Source: Ligula intestinalis
Lineage: Eukaryota; Platyhelminthes; Cestoda; Diphyllobothriidea; Diphyllobothriidae
DNA length: 64,000 bases
Assembly (NCBI GenBank): GCA_036362985.1
Contig: JAYGXS010000002.1
Coordinates: forward strand, 90,051,254 to 90,115,253
Direction of reading: 5' to 3'
Shown: positions 10,499-21,669 of the stretch, one piece after another
How positions within the stretch are numbered: the stretch's first letter is position 1
Layout of the letters: each line of letters begins with the position of its first letter
Position numbers and translations under genes: made by a program
Notes under the pieces: model-generated
What the model was told of the DNA's origin: nothing
Database searches by the model: none
Seen by the model: the letters and a program-made list of their open reading frames with translations, nothing else

Positions 10499-12475
10499 TC
10501 AAAGTCCACGAACGCCATCAGAGTGAAAGAGAGATTCCACCGAGGCAGCACCCAAAATTCGTGAAAGTTGCCCTGAATGTAGAAAACTAGTTAAGGCTCT
10601 CTTAAACATAGGGTAGTTTTGCTGGGTTTTAATACTTTTGGGCAGCTTATTCCAGATTGATATGGCATTTACTGAAAAGAATTGCCGGTACTTAACTGTA
10701 CGTGCCATAGGAAGAAATAAAAATACGTCTCGATGACTGGCGCGTCGAGAGTGCTCAAGCTGCCTTATTGTACTCAGAGGATTAAAGGTTTGACCATTCA
10801 AAAGTTTAAACAGTAAAAATAGACCCTTCTGCAATCGACGAAGCCACAGAGGATCCAGCTTTATAAGTTCGCACCTTTGTTGGTAGGTTAAGTTACGGTA
10901 TTCTGTAGTGAAAACTCCTCTAGTGAAGAAGTGCTGCACCGATTCTATTTTCTTCCGTTCACTAGTGCGCAGAAGACTGAATAGGGGCGAGCAGTATTCA
11001 AGACTAGGTCTCACGTACATATTATAAAGGCTAGTTCTAACCTTGATAGTCTTAAAATTTCTAAGGATAAATCCGGTGGTTCGGCGTGCTTTCGAGACTA
11101 TCAGGGCACAGTGCTCTGACAAATTGAGACTATTAGAGTAGGATATGCCCAAATCCTTGATAACTCCTGGGACATTTAGTTCTTGGCCATCAATGCTTAA
11201 TGCCGGTTGATGATCGTCGCCAACAACCATAACGGAACATTTGTGCCATGAAAGGTTGAGGCGCCATGTGCAACACCACTGGGCGAAAGCCTGAAGATCC
11301 TTTTTTATCAGCTCGAGCACGATTTTGCGATCTGCCGGTTTATATCGATAAGCGACTTTTGAATCATCAGCGTACATGACGGGTCTGCCATACTGAAAAC
11401 AATCTGAAACGTTGTTGACAAACAGGAAAAATAGGAGCGGACCCAGTACACTACCCTGTGTAACTCCACTCCTCACATGCGTGGGGTTGGAGATAACATT
11501 GGAAATTTATACTCGTTGTGTGCGAGCATCCAAATAGGAAGATATGAAGTTCAGAGGCTTGCTACCTTTGCCGAAGGAGGCCAGTTTCAGAAGGAGGAGG
11601 TTATTATCAACCCGATCAAAGGCCTTAGTAAAATCAAAATCGACGCTATAAGTGGCAAAACCTCTGTCTCTAGATTGCAGCACATAATCAAAGAAAGAGA
11701 GCTGACAGGTGTCACAAGATCGTTTCCCAAGAAAGCTATGTTGAGCTGTTTTGAGCAGGTTGTTCTCTGTCAAGTGACGCATCATCTTTTCTTTGATCAA
11801 GGTCTCCAAGATCTTCGAGGCTGCGGGAAGTGTATTTATTGGCCTAAAGTTGTCGAATGACGTCGATCGGCCATGCTTGCGAATAGGCATTATGTGCGAT
11901 TCCTTCCATAACGAAGGAAAGGTTTTGCTCTCAAGAGCAAGATTAAATACCGTACAAAGAATAGACGGAAAGATATCATTCGCTTCAGCTTTTAGAAGGC
12001 TAACTGGGACGCCATCTGGTCCTGGACTGTAAGGTTGACGATAACGACGAATGGCTACAGTCACACCCCAGATGGTAAAACTTATGGTTTCGAGTATGGC
12101 ACCCGTCCAAGCCTGGATAGCCGGAGGTGCAGCGAACGAGCTTTCACTCAAAGTTTTGGATAGGAACGCATTGAAGCTATCGGCGGTCAACTTAGCGTCA
12201 GCTATGGGGTTTCCAAAAGCATCTTGAAGTATGGGGTGTTGCGTTTTCCTCTTCGCTTTTACTGTACGCAAAAAGAGTTTAACAACATTAAGGGAAGGGT
12301 TTTCAGCGAAATGAGCCTCATCGGCTATCTGCTTTTCTTCTGAGAGCTTCTTAGCCTGCTCAAAGATCAGTGTGATCAAGAGCAGAACGGAAGTGTCGTT
12401 TTGCCGATGCAAACGACGAGAGAGTTTACGCAGCCTACGACAGAAAGACAGAGGAAGGTACTCTTCATCCTTGAC
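10499..12475 (-). pseudogene. Non-LTR reverse transcriptase with one stop
   Basis: Open from about 12475 (VKDEEYLPLSFCRRLRK) to 10499 apart from one in-frame TAA at 11509-11507. RT blocks in order: GPDGVPVSLLK, LWKESHIMPI, NFRPINTLPAASKILE, QHSFLGKRSCDTCQLSFF, VDFDFTKAFDRVD (first catalytic Asp), SGVTQGSVLGPLLF, MYADDSKVAY (catalytic YADD) and RNLTYQQRCELIKLDP near the C-terminus. RT of this type primes on nicked target DNA. It is about 40-50% like the element at 4543-6333 by eye, so a different family of the same group. Confidence 0.85.
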
Positions 12476-12892
12476 ATGTATTACAAGACTGCAGCTATTC
12501 TGTATCCTCTTGCAGTATTTGTGATCTTCCTTCGTACATGTTGAAACAAAAATTAATGAAGTGCTTTGTCCAAAAGCATTTGGTCGAAACCTTTTCTATT
12601 CATTAGATACCAGTTAATTAACGGAGCATTGCAATCTCCTACAATAATAGAGCCCTGCCTCCAACTCTCTACGCAGAGTCAACTGAGCTACAGCTGACTT
12701 TTGTCCACAGCTTGATTTGGAGGCCTGTATTCAACGATGACAGTAAAATTTTCAACACTTTCAGTACTAATAGATAACACTACAGAATATTTAGGTCCTT
12801 GTACGAGGATAAAGCCAGCTGCAATGCTGATATAAATGGCAACTCCACAGCCGCTTCTTTTTGTGCGGTCACGCCTTAGCACTTGATAATAT

Positions 12893-13769
12893 ATAATAAT
12901 AATTTGTATATTTAAGGCCCAATGTGCCCTGTCGTTACAAACTTAGTGCTATCGTGAAAATAAAAATAATGATGATAAGCAGTGAACTCTTATAAAATAT
13001 TGAGGAAGTCAAGTTAAGCGAACGAACGTTTTCGATTAATTCATCATCAGGCAATACAGTAATATAAGGGAGGGTAGAGTTAACGAAAGTTTTAGGCAAA
13101 CCAGTCAGTAGTAACAAGGGGGAGAGGTGTAAAAGGATCAAGGGGGGATCAAGGGGATCAGATTCTAGTCTTAATTGGGGACAGAGAAATGGGGTGGGGG
13201 GAGAGGGGAAGGGGAAGGTGTCAGACAATTAGTTAATTGTCATCGGCAGTAAAAAAAACTCCTAGATTGGTGGATGAGTTCAGCGGGCCACCGAGTTCAA
13301 AAAAACTTTAGGAGAAAAAACTGCCTTAATAGGTAAAAGGGTTTGATGTGGTTAGTTTGGAACCTGATGTTGGGGGTTCGGGACGTTTATGGTCATGGGA
13401 AAAATAATATAACGTTGAGTTAGGAAGGGGTCATCTGGAAGGCAGGAGAAGGCAGTATAAGTCAAGGCAACATCATCGAGTTGTGACCCACCAGATTCCA
13501 GAGCCAATCTCGAAGACCACAGCGAAGGTTGCAAAAACGGAGAAGAATTCGCAGCCCTTGGAAGTGATGCTTGACTCTGCAGAGGGAAATACTAACATAT
13601 TTAGAAACCATTTTAGTATCCTGGGAAGAGCTTCAAATGCCAGGAGGACCCTTTTCAAAATCTACAACTTGCGTGTTTGGAAAGGAAACAGACAGTAACG
13701 ACTTTATTTCCTCTAAATTTAAATGCTTATATAATTTGCTTTTAAAAATCGACAGTGTAGAAGACAGTC
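12893..13769 (-). mobile_element. Truncated copy of the 4.5-6.3 kb non-LTR family
   Basis: Reverse complement of 5695-6320: the same C-terminal codons, the same 3' untranslated region and the same AT-rich end. It keeps about 240 bases (near 12998-13240) that the 6.2-kb copy lacks. TAATAT flanks it on both sides (12887-12892 and 13770-13775), a likely target-site duplication. Confidence 0.8.
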
Positions 13770-13829
13770 TAATATCGAAATTTCAGAGTCTTGCATATCT
13801 TCGATTAGCCAGGTTTCAGTCAGTGCAAT

Positions 13830-14328
13830 TGTTAGGATGACAGAAGATGAGTCAAAATTCTAGCCATCTTCGGATCAGGCTGATAAAGAGACAACAGCAT
13901 ACGATATCGTCATTGCAAAGCGAGTCAGGTAACGCGCGACCTTCAAGTGTTGACATCGCAGGAGGGCACAAAAAGTTGCGCGCACATGAAACAGCGTCAC
14001 TGGATTGTGTCACCGAGAGGTCAGCGGCATCACACGAGGGCTGCTCCGATAAGCCTCTTGCACAGGGACTAATAAGAAGAGACATGTGGCACAAAGACTA
14101 CTTGCTCTTAAATACAATGCTGCGGCAAGAAGGCGAATTCTGTTGCCCACACGAAAGCGTGCTGCCCACATAGAGAGCAAGCTCCAGACGAGGCAACGCT
14201 GCCAACTGGAACGCTGTGAAGTTGAGGCACACGTGCAGAAACTGATGTACACACACAGACTGTTGCAGTAAACCGTTCTCCACTAACCTGTCTCTGTTGT
14301 CTTCCTAACTAAAACTGGGGACATAACA
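13830..14328. mobile_element. Solo LTR (499 bp)
   Basis: Begins TGTTAGGATG and ends GGGACATAACA, so it has TG...CA ends with a 5-bp TGTTA/TAACA inverted terminus. The 5-bp sequence GCAAT is repeated on each side (13825-13829 and 14329-14333). Excision restores the endonuclease frame exactly. These are the marks of a solo LTR of a Gypsy- or BEL-type element. No second copy is seen in the window. Confidence 0.75.
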
Positions 14329-14506
14329 GCAATAATATAAAGACATAGCTCGGCCACAAGTATTTTGATTTCTTCAGGTTTATTAAAGAGACTGTACACA
14401 TTTTCACAATAAAACTTGATTTTATGCAGATTTTCATTTTGAGTTAATTCCCCGGCCGTGTGGCGTTCGTCAAGATAGCGGGTGCCCTCCACAGGAAAGG
14501 ACTTTT

Positions 14507-15140
14507 TCATCGGACACTCACCACAGTTCTTATTTCCGAGTCTTTCTCTACTTGTTCTTTCAAGGTAGCTAGGTCCGTTTTCAATGCCCTCCATGTCACC
14601 CTCTCCTGTACCTGTAGTCCTGTTGAAAATATTATCCTATTACCGGCCATTCCTTCTGCCACTCGTTCGAGCAGGATATCCCTCTGAAGCTTAATTGTCA
14701 AGATTAACACAAACGGCTTAAGATTCCTTCCTTGAGAATTTGAGTTGCAGTTACTGTTTGGTTGGAAATGTTTCACTACCGTATGTAAATCATCCTCAGT
14801 CATTATTTAACTTACATACTCTTGCAAGTCCTTGTTATCATAATCTATTCTACCTTTAGGGCTACCGTAAGTTGATTCAGGAAGCCCATGGAGAATAACA
14901 AATTGCGAGTTATCCATGGCACATATGTCCTGAAGGACTTGCGGAATAACTAGTCTGGCCTGAGCACGGGCTTCAGTGCTGTTGCAATGGGGATTCGCGA
15001 GGCCAGAAAGTTAATCTTTATAAACCGATGCAGTGCTGGGCACGTCCTCTAAGTTTGAATCGGAAACCGTGCATATGGTCTGTGGGTTTTTTGAGTTCGC
15101 AAGTTGGGTGCAGACTCTCAGATAGTTGCAGATTCTGCTA
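14507..15140 (-). pseudogene. Non-LTR ORF1-like region
   Basis: Minus-strand peptide pieces include QFVILHGLPES (14880-14910) and KPFVLILTIKLQRDILL followed by LQVQERVTWRALKTDL (14510-14750). These resemble the RRM-like and following region of CR1/Jockey ORF1 proteins (VxxxGLPES... RPLVVTF... ERExxRxLRxEL), which bind element RNA. Stops occur between the pieces. A second, shorter copy lies at 49960-50225. Confidence 0.55.
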
Positions 15141-15212
15141 AAGAGTCCTGTTTATGGTGCTCATCACCGATGTCTACTTGGCCATTAGTGTTGCTTAATT
15201 TAGTAAAGTGTC

Positions 15213-15290
15213 GACTCTACGTAGTCTAGTGGTATGTACGTCAGCCTGTTGGTCTGACGAGACGCGTTCAATCCCCGAGATTACCTGCTC
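15213..15290 (+). tRNA. tRNA-like relic or SINE head
   Basis: Matches the internal RNA polymerase III promoter: A box TAGTCTAGTGG and B box GTTCAATCC. An anticodon-like loop CTGTTGG with flanking TCAG/CTGA stem would give GTT (Asn). The T stem and acceptor stem pair poorly, so this is a pseudogene or the head of a SINE. Confidence 0.4.
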
Positions 15291-15299
15291 TTCGTGGAA

Positions 15300-16750
15300 C
15301 TTCGACTCTTAGACAAGTTCTGTGTTCGCATCTGTTGCTGAAGTATGCTGTTTTGGAGCTTAGAAACCTTTATATATACATCAATCGTTGAACACAGAAC
15401 ACATGTGGCGCATGAGTTAGGACAACATTTGTTCCTCCACTTATAATTGGGCAAAAGTCTTACAAAATACCATCAGCGAATTTAGCCTCCAATTGATGAA
15501 CAGCTGCCTTCATTAAGGTGTACGGTTCGTCTGCTGAAATATAATTGAAACATTTTTGTTCCCAAGGACATCGTCCAGATGTGGGGACTGAACTGTTTAC
15601 ATATACACGCTGCGGTACTTACCTATACGGAACATAGCGACAGTGACTACAAATTTCCTAAACCAGACGTGTGAATTTCTGACAACGAGAGAGGGTCACC
15701 TGACAGAGTTGGAATCCCTACCTAAGGCGCCACTGTTTCTATCGCTGTCAGGAATAATATGCAGAAATAGGCGATTACGCAGTGAAAAAACTTTAACCAA
15801 CAATGACTCGCTTTTAGTCGAGATGCTGCCTTCATTCTACGAACGAAAGAATAGAATATCACTTTGGTACGGTAATCCTGCTTATTACAGGAAAAATATA
15901 AAAAATGGATAAATAAGATTGCCTTCACACAATTGCTCGAAATGACGCGTATGAGGAAGTCAGTCGAAGTTGTTTTCGCGTTTATCTGAAGAGGCGTATA
16001 CAGGACATTGCAATTTGTGGACTATGAGCATAGATCAGCAATAAATTCAGAAATGGCGACTGGAAATTTCGGTTGTGCAATGAAAAGTAATGGCAGAAAT
16101 ATAAAACATTAACATACGCAGTGACTTAAAGTGCCCACGAAAACATGCAACAAACTTCTCCGCATGAGAAACGTGTATAACAGCACCAAATATATATGTA
16201 ATATATACACTTGCAGAGATACAGCTGAATATAAAAGGAGTAAAATTTTAATGTGATTTTCAGCCTCGTTAATACGATGTTGCAGGAGGACCGCCACGGC
16301 TCCGAAAAAAATGGCTTAATCTAGCCAGGAACGTAAGAATTATCGACAGTACTGCCTTGTTTGGAACCACACATGTGTTCAATTAGCGGATGGCTGTGTT
16401 TTGACCCGCGTCACGCGTTGATAATTTAAATACGTTAATTCACTAGTGCTTTGTTTCATGTGTAACGCAGCCGTGCTTTGTCACCTAGCATATGTTTGTA
16501 TCAAGCCATAGGAGTATTTTCGCTTGCTGCCCATTGCTCGAGCTGCCCCCACCCCCTCTAACCTTCGTACTGATGAGAAAGTAGCGATGGTTGACGACAG
16601 GATTTTAATTTCGCAAGTTAATGGCTACCGTAGAAAAATAATATAGCCAGAGAATTTCTGAAATACCGCCACATCTTTTCTTCGACTTAGAAGTGCGACC
16701 GCCATCCTCGAACTACGCTTGTTTTAACTAGTTAGCTTTCGGTTTCGCCT
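15300..16750. other. No gene seen; upstream region of the SRSF gene
   Basis: AT-rich with short open frames on both strands, none recognised. The last few hundred bases should hold the promoter of the splicing-factor gene, but no motif stands out. Confidence 0.4.
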
Positions 16751-16756
16751 GTTGTG

Positions 16757-17622
16757 ATGTCCCGTTCTCGAAGTTCTCTTACCAAGGTTTATGTGGGCGA
16801 TTTGCCCCGAGAGGCATCTGAAAAAGAGATCGGTCGTGTTTTCGACCGTTATGGAGCTGTCCGAAGTGTATGGGTAGCAAGAAACCCACCGGGCTTTGCT
16901 TTTGTTGAGTTCGAGGATCCTGCTGACGCCGAGGATGCAGTCAGGGATTTGGATGGATCGTAACGATATTTAAATTTCCTTACCTCATTCCTTCAGAGTT
17001 ATCTGCGGTGTCCGAGCTCGTGTTGAATTGAGTAGCGGAAAATCGCGGCCGAAACCATGGCTAAGGGGCAGCGGGCGGGACGGTGGCCGGGACAACGGAC
17101 GGGACAGCAGCTACGGACGAGGATCAGGAGATCGTGGCAGAGCGAGACCTTTTGACCCCAACGACCGGTGTTATGAATGTGGAGAACGTGGTCATTATGC
17201 CTACGATTGTCGCCGGCGGCGGTCCTCAAGGCGCTCCAGGTAGCATTCGTGTGATGTATTTTGTCGACTCATCTCAACTCGCCTTCCGACATGTTAAGTC
17301 AACTCAGCAGGTACTCTCCGCACCCTAGTCGAGTCAGATTAACTTCATGCCACCTACGGTCAGCTTGAAAGATCTACAACTTCAGCTGCTAGTCGTCATC
17401 TAAATAAAGGCTGAGGAGCGTCTGTTGAAAATTCTTCATATCTGCTGAATGAGTTCTACCGGCGCTCGTTATTTGCGACCACCGGGTTAGTGAGACAATT
17501 TGAGACATGATTTCGCCTACGATTGTGATTGCTTTTTTTGCCCTTTCTCTGCGTTATTTCCGCTACTAATCGACCGGTTCTTCGATAGGTCCCGGACGCC
17601 GAGGTCTCCGCGCCGGAGTTGA
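16757..17622 (+). CDS. SRSF7: SRSF7/9G8-like splicing factor
   Basis: Serine/arginine-rich RNA-binding protein acting in pre-mRNA splicing in the nucleus. Predicted exons are 16757-16959, 16997-17239 and 17589-17622, giving 159 residues. RRM is at residues 9-79 (RNP2 [11 protein letters not shown]1-like [12 protein letters not shown]), the CCHC zinc knuckle [14 protein letters not shown] at 126-139, and an RS tail at 140-159. A Gly/Arg/Asp-rich linker joins RRM and knuckle. RRM plus knuckle is specific to SRSF7 among SR proteins (RSZ proteins in plants). Intron 1 is 37 bp (GTAACG...TTCAG). Intron 2 is 349 bp (GTAGCA...GATAG). The start is the ATG at 16757 after a GTG. The RS tail is far shorter than in vertebrates. 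An AATAAA follows at 17675. Confidence 0.92.
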
Positions 17623-17674
17623 TCGCCCTGCCGTGGAGTCATCGACGTTAAGTTGTACGCTATAAATGTTTTAA

Positions 17675-17680
17675 AATAAA
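17675..17680 (+). promoter_or_regulatory. Polyadenylation signal
   Basis: AATAAA, 52 bases after the stop codon of the SRSF7-like gene, in TTTTAAAATAAACTTCTG context. Confidence 0.7.
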
Positions 17681-17699
17681 CTTCTGCCTCTATCTCCTT

Positions 17700-18435
17700 T
17701 TCGCATTATTAGACTGCGTGCTTCTGAATGTGGCGTCAAGCAATAAACGAATCATCTAGCGTCCGATTGTTAATGTGAGAATGCGGGTTCGTATCCGTGT
17801 ATGCACCAACCTCAGCTGCAGAACAGCGCGATTGGGAGGCATTCGCGCAGGCGCAAAGTTAGTTTAAAGACTCTCCCGTGGCTAACTGATTATTATTTGG
17901 GACTGGCACGGCCAGACTGTACTCGGAAGTTCTGAAAACAGTCACTTTATTGGCCGCTTTGGGCGTCAATGGTGAGGGGATGCCTAACTGCGTAGTTCAG
18001 AACCGACTGTCACCAACACGGGCTTTCGGCATCAATAAAAACAGCCGATTGGTCTTCAAGATACGGCCGATTAGACCTACTACATTTTAGTTGGTATAAC
18101 GTTTCGCAGCTGGCTCTGAGAGCAAGTCAATGCCCGAGGCCGGAGCTGGCTGATGGTCGTCATTGATGTAGCTGCAAACATTTGACACACTCGGCGACCT
18201 CGCAAGGAATGAATCAAAGTATAGACTTTCCAGTGTTCTGTCCAGGCTATTCGAACCATTTCCCGCAATGGTTATCCCATCTGCTGGTTGAGCAGTGACT
18301 GCAAAGTCAGTAAGGAGATATCGGCCGGAACAGTTGTGTCCATCTAGTAGCCCTCGGCCGTCGGCGATACTGTAAAATCATCTAGTGTTAAGCCCTCTGC
18401 ATTGGGTGCTGTTCGCGATGTAAACGGTGGCTTCG
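17700..18435. other. No gene; weak RTE linker similarity
   Basis: No open frame of note. The segment around 18440-18500 already reads WREHFDHLN on plus, the lead-in of an RTE reverse transcriptase. Confidence 0.4.
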
Positions 18436-18439
18436 TTGT

Positions 18440-19170
18440 TGATAAGTTGACCGAGGTGGGTTGCTGGCGTGAGCACTTCGACCATCTTAACGTCACTTAC
18501 TGATCCATGCCGTCGCTCTGCGCCGTAGTGGTTTTTCCTTCACCGGTCTGCGCAGGGTCTCGTGATCTCCCCTCTCTGGGGCAAATCACAGATACAATCC
18601 AGAGGCTCAACAACAAAGTGTTCAGATTGGACGGCATTCCCGCTGAAATCTCCGGCCTTTGTCTTAACACCCGCTCTACTAGGTGATCAGGTGAGCGCGG
18701 GACGATGAGGTCGGTTATGGTGAGGGGGTATGCTATCTAAACCTGTCTTCAAGACTACGGTAAGTGTTGGAACTGCTGTCTTTCGCGGATGATCCGAGTT
18801 GGTCGTGGACAAGACCTTCACATTGGGACACCTTTAATTCTGCCGTGGCTTATAGCAGTCGACGGCCTTGTGCGTTCGACCCCGTCCATCGTGAGTCCCT
18901 CTGGCAGATAATGAAACCGGATGTTGGGCCAGTAAGACATTACTAGTGGCAAGGCCTTCTGTCACTCTATCACGACACTAGTTCTGGTCCACACCAACCG
19001 TTCAATATCCAGTCTAGCACTCCACTGCTTTTTATCCTGTCGCCCATGCTGTTCAGCTACCCCATTGACTGGATTTTTCGAAGGATCTTACATAGCTTTC
19101 ATGGTGTCGAGTTTGCACCCGCACGCCGGCTGACTGAGCTAGACTGCACTGGAGAGGTAACGTCCTGGGG
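18440..19170 (+). pseudogene. RTE-type RT relic
   Basis: Plus-strand fragments in several frames: CWREHFDHLN, TIQRLNNKVFRLDGIPAEI (RTE block xxLRNNKAPGxDGIPAEI), FDPVHRESLWQIM (FDSVxRxSLW) and ILSPMLFSYPIDWIFRRIL (LSPxLFNYAIDWI). It breaks off before YADD, at about 19150 (RRLTELDC). Confidence 0.7.
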
Positions 19171-19263
19171 ATATCCAGTTTTTGGTGTCACGGATGAGGG
19201 AAGTCAAGAAATTCGTCGATTTCCTCGTAGGTGCTGGAAAGGACTATTTTTTCAAGTTACATC

Positions 19264-20096
19264 CCGAAATTGGAGGCGACACCCTCTGGGCTAATGGCTA
19301 TGACGGGCAAGCGAAAAGTTGAGATTTTTGGCAATCATTTTCCAAGGACCATCCTCCGGATGAAGTATAACATTGTCTTCAGTACTCGTTGCGACAGTAG
19401 CGCGAGGAGATCTCTGGCCAATCATCTGCAAGGCTGACTCCCGTACTCTATTATTTGGAACGCTTTTGTTTGCGAGCCATGCAAAAAGAACGGAATTAGT
19501 CAAATAGTAAAACCGATTGCAAGTGGAAACACTTGACCAACAATCAAACCAACTACATTCGAAAGATCTGTAGTGACCCGACTACTAAACGTTGCACGCT
19601 CAACTTTTCCCCTCCGGAGACTGTTAGCATGTACGCACCAGTATCTGCCTACCTCAAGCTGGTCTGGCCAACCATATTTAAGGTTGATTCACATGTGAAC
19701 ACGCTGTAGACGTTGTGATGAATCTTTTGCTCTATTACTTGGGACGCCGGCCCTCACGGTTGCAGACGCACGCTGTTTTGGTTGCCAACTTCCTCCAACC
19801 AATTAAACACTAGCTCTGTACAGAGTATACTATTCTTCCCACCGGACGTCCCATTTCTCCTCTTTCCATACGAACCCAGACTTGAACATCGCAGCGGCTA
19901 GGGTCTCTCCAAATAAATTAAGCCACAACGATAGGCCCAACGGACGAAATCGATCAGATACGTGAAGATGAGAAAACGAAACCTGCGTCGAGGGATCCAT
20001 GACTACATTAATAAAAGTTGGCAGAGTTGCTTTTAGATCGTGGGTATTCGGTTGGCATCGTTTGACAAGAGAAATAATCGACCTGCCAAGATTAAT
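19264..20096 (-). repeat. Large inverted repeat, left arm
   Basis: Reverse complement of 22446-23270. Shared marks: CCGAAATTGGAGG at the outer end, GGACCATCCTCCGGATGAAG, TGTAGTGACCCGACTAC, and at the inner end GGCAGGTCGAT. Both arms translate to the same peptide (DRFRPLGLSLW...FGETLAAAMFKSG), which I do not recognise and which may be fortuitous. The 19815-19905 part also matches the LTR-like family found at 26.8, 27.3, 33 and 47 kb. Confidence 0.75.
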
Positions 20097-20559
20097 CTCT
20101 GCGTGTTGTTGCGCGTGGTGATGTACCATCCGAAGCATGATTGAGGCTGACTGCGTAAGGCATGATCGTAACTGCATTAAGTACAAGCACACCTGATGAT
20201 TTTATATTGAAGCTGATTAAAAATGTGTCCCAAGACCCGCTTCTTTTATTGCCTCTGAGGATTGCTTCGAGACAGATTTCGAAACGTCAAGCGTAGGCAA
20301 TTCTTGAGACGGCAACAGCCACTGCGTTACTAGTAGGACCCTTAGCGATTTTGGAGTCAATAGACTGGCATCCAGCTTGCACATGCCCGTTGTTGTCGAT
20401 CATGTCTTCAGTAAGGTGAACGCAGGGATGGTAACTTGCGCTGCATCTGTCACACCCTCTCCTTTCCTACGCCAACGTCAAGAAAATTGGCTGGCGCGGC
20501 GTGAGCATGCACCTAGACGTTCTGATTTACGAACAAAATAGTATTTTAAACGACAAGCG

Positions 20560-21660
20560 TGGTCGCTTCGGCATGGATCCAAACTGAGTAGGAGTGGCAT
20601 AAAGGCCACACTAAGAAGAAGATATTGCAGCCTGACTCTTCGTGGTGAGAAGAGCACCGAGCTTCACTACAGACTGCAAACCACCAAAGCTTGAGGCTAG
20701 TAGCGCAATATCGTCGGCGTAGTCGAGGTCAGTCAGCTGGCGTCTGGGTGTAAGCTCAACACTGTCTTTTTAGTGTAGAACCTTACCGAGACTCTAGTCA
20801 ATGGCGTAGTTAAACAGAATGGGCGACAGGACGCGGTCCTGTCGGAAATCAGACCGGATATCGAACGGTTGAGAATGATTGTTGTGGGCCAGAACTTATG
20901 CGGTGGTGGAGCGATAGTAGGCATTTCTCATTACAATAAGTTTGATCGGTACTCCATCTAGTTTCAGTAGTCGCCACAGGGACTTACGATGGATGGAATC
21001 GAACGCGGCGGCGAAGTAGATAAATCAGATGGCCGTCGGTTGCTATGTCGAAATTCCAGAATGCGCCTCAGCGTTAATATCTGGTCCGCACATCCACGGC
21101 TAGCGCGGAATCCGTCTTGGTAAGGCCGCATCCTATAGTCACACACAGACTGGAACAATATCGAAGATCTTCACAGCAACACGGATAATACTTATGCCGC
21201 AGTAGTTCTCGCATATCGTCTTATCTTTCTTCTTGTAGACACGTACAAGGATGTCTGAACCCCAGTCATCGGAAATGGCCTCTTCTCGCCAAGCCTATAC
21301 AATCACCTCAGGAAGCCTAGGAGCTAGGGTGTCGACACAGGACTTGTAGATTAATGCGGGGATACCATCATCTCCGGGCGCCTTGTTATTGCGTAGCCTC
21401 TGCATTGCATCAACAAATTCGTCTTTGGAAGGGAGGTCACACGACACTGCATAGGCTGGAGAGGGTTGAAACTCGGCTGTGGAGGAGAGGGAGGGTGCTA
21501 TGAGTTGCTCATCAAAGTTGAGGAGATGCTCGAAATGGTCACGTCAGTAATCGACCTTGACTGAGTTTTCAGCAATCAAGCCACCATGCACGTCGCGAAC
21601 AGAATCTCAGTGTCGGAGGCTCACAACTAACTTAATGGATAATTTGGTACAATCTTCGAG
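20560..21660 (-). pseudogene. RTE-type reverse transcriptase relic
   Basis: On the minus strand: LRNNKAPGDDGIPALIYKSCVD (near 21340-21410), WGSDILVRVYKKKDKTICENY, then AAFDSIHRKSLW, VLSPILFNYAIDW and the catalytic LDYADDIALLASSFGG (20690-20740). Stops and frame changes are frequent. It lies between the arms of the 19.3/23.3-kb inverted repeat and is in the opposite sense to the 18.4-kb fragment. Confidence 0.8.
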
Positions 21661-21669
21661 TGCCACCAA

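Larger units (their letters stand above)
12600..14435 (-). pseudogene. APE-type endonuclease, twice interrupted
   Basis: Starts HKIKFYCENVYSLFNKPEEI (about 14430). After removal of 13830-14328 it reads LYIIALTETWLIEDMQDSEIS, the N-x-D/TETWL block. It then continues beyond the insertion at 12893-13769 as VLRRDRTKRSGCGVAIYI and VEYRPPNQAV. A GSIIVGDCNAPLINW block follows at 12600-12660, matching GDFNAPHIxW. The expected roughly 100 residues after it, including the SDH motif, are missing before the RT linker, which suggests an internal deletion. Confidence 0.75.
10280..15140 (-). mobile_element. CR1/Jockey-like non-LTR retrotransposon with two insertions
   Basis: On the minus strand, from high to low coordinates: an ORF1-like region, an APE-type endonuclease, an RT and a 3' untranslated tail. 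It is interrupted in the endonuclease by a 499-bp solo LTR (13830-14328) and a truncated related element (12893-13769). Without these it would be about 3.5 kb. It is the best preserved non-LTR copy in the window. The 3' boundary near 10280 is approximate. Confidence 0.75.

Noticed and set aside
19830..20192. 120-codon minus-strand frame repeated at 22320-22709 as a possible conserved gene
   Set aside because: Both lie in the arms of an inverted repeat, so the similarity is explained by DNA duplication. No known domain.
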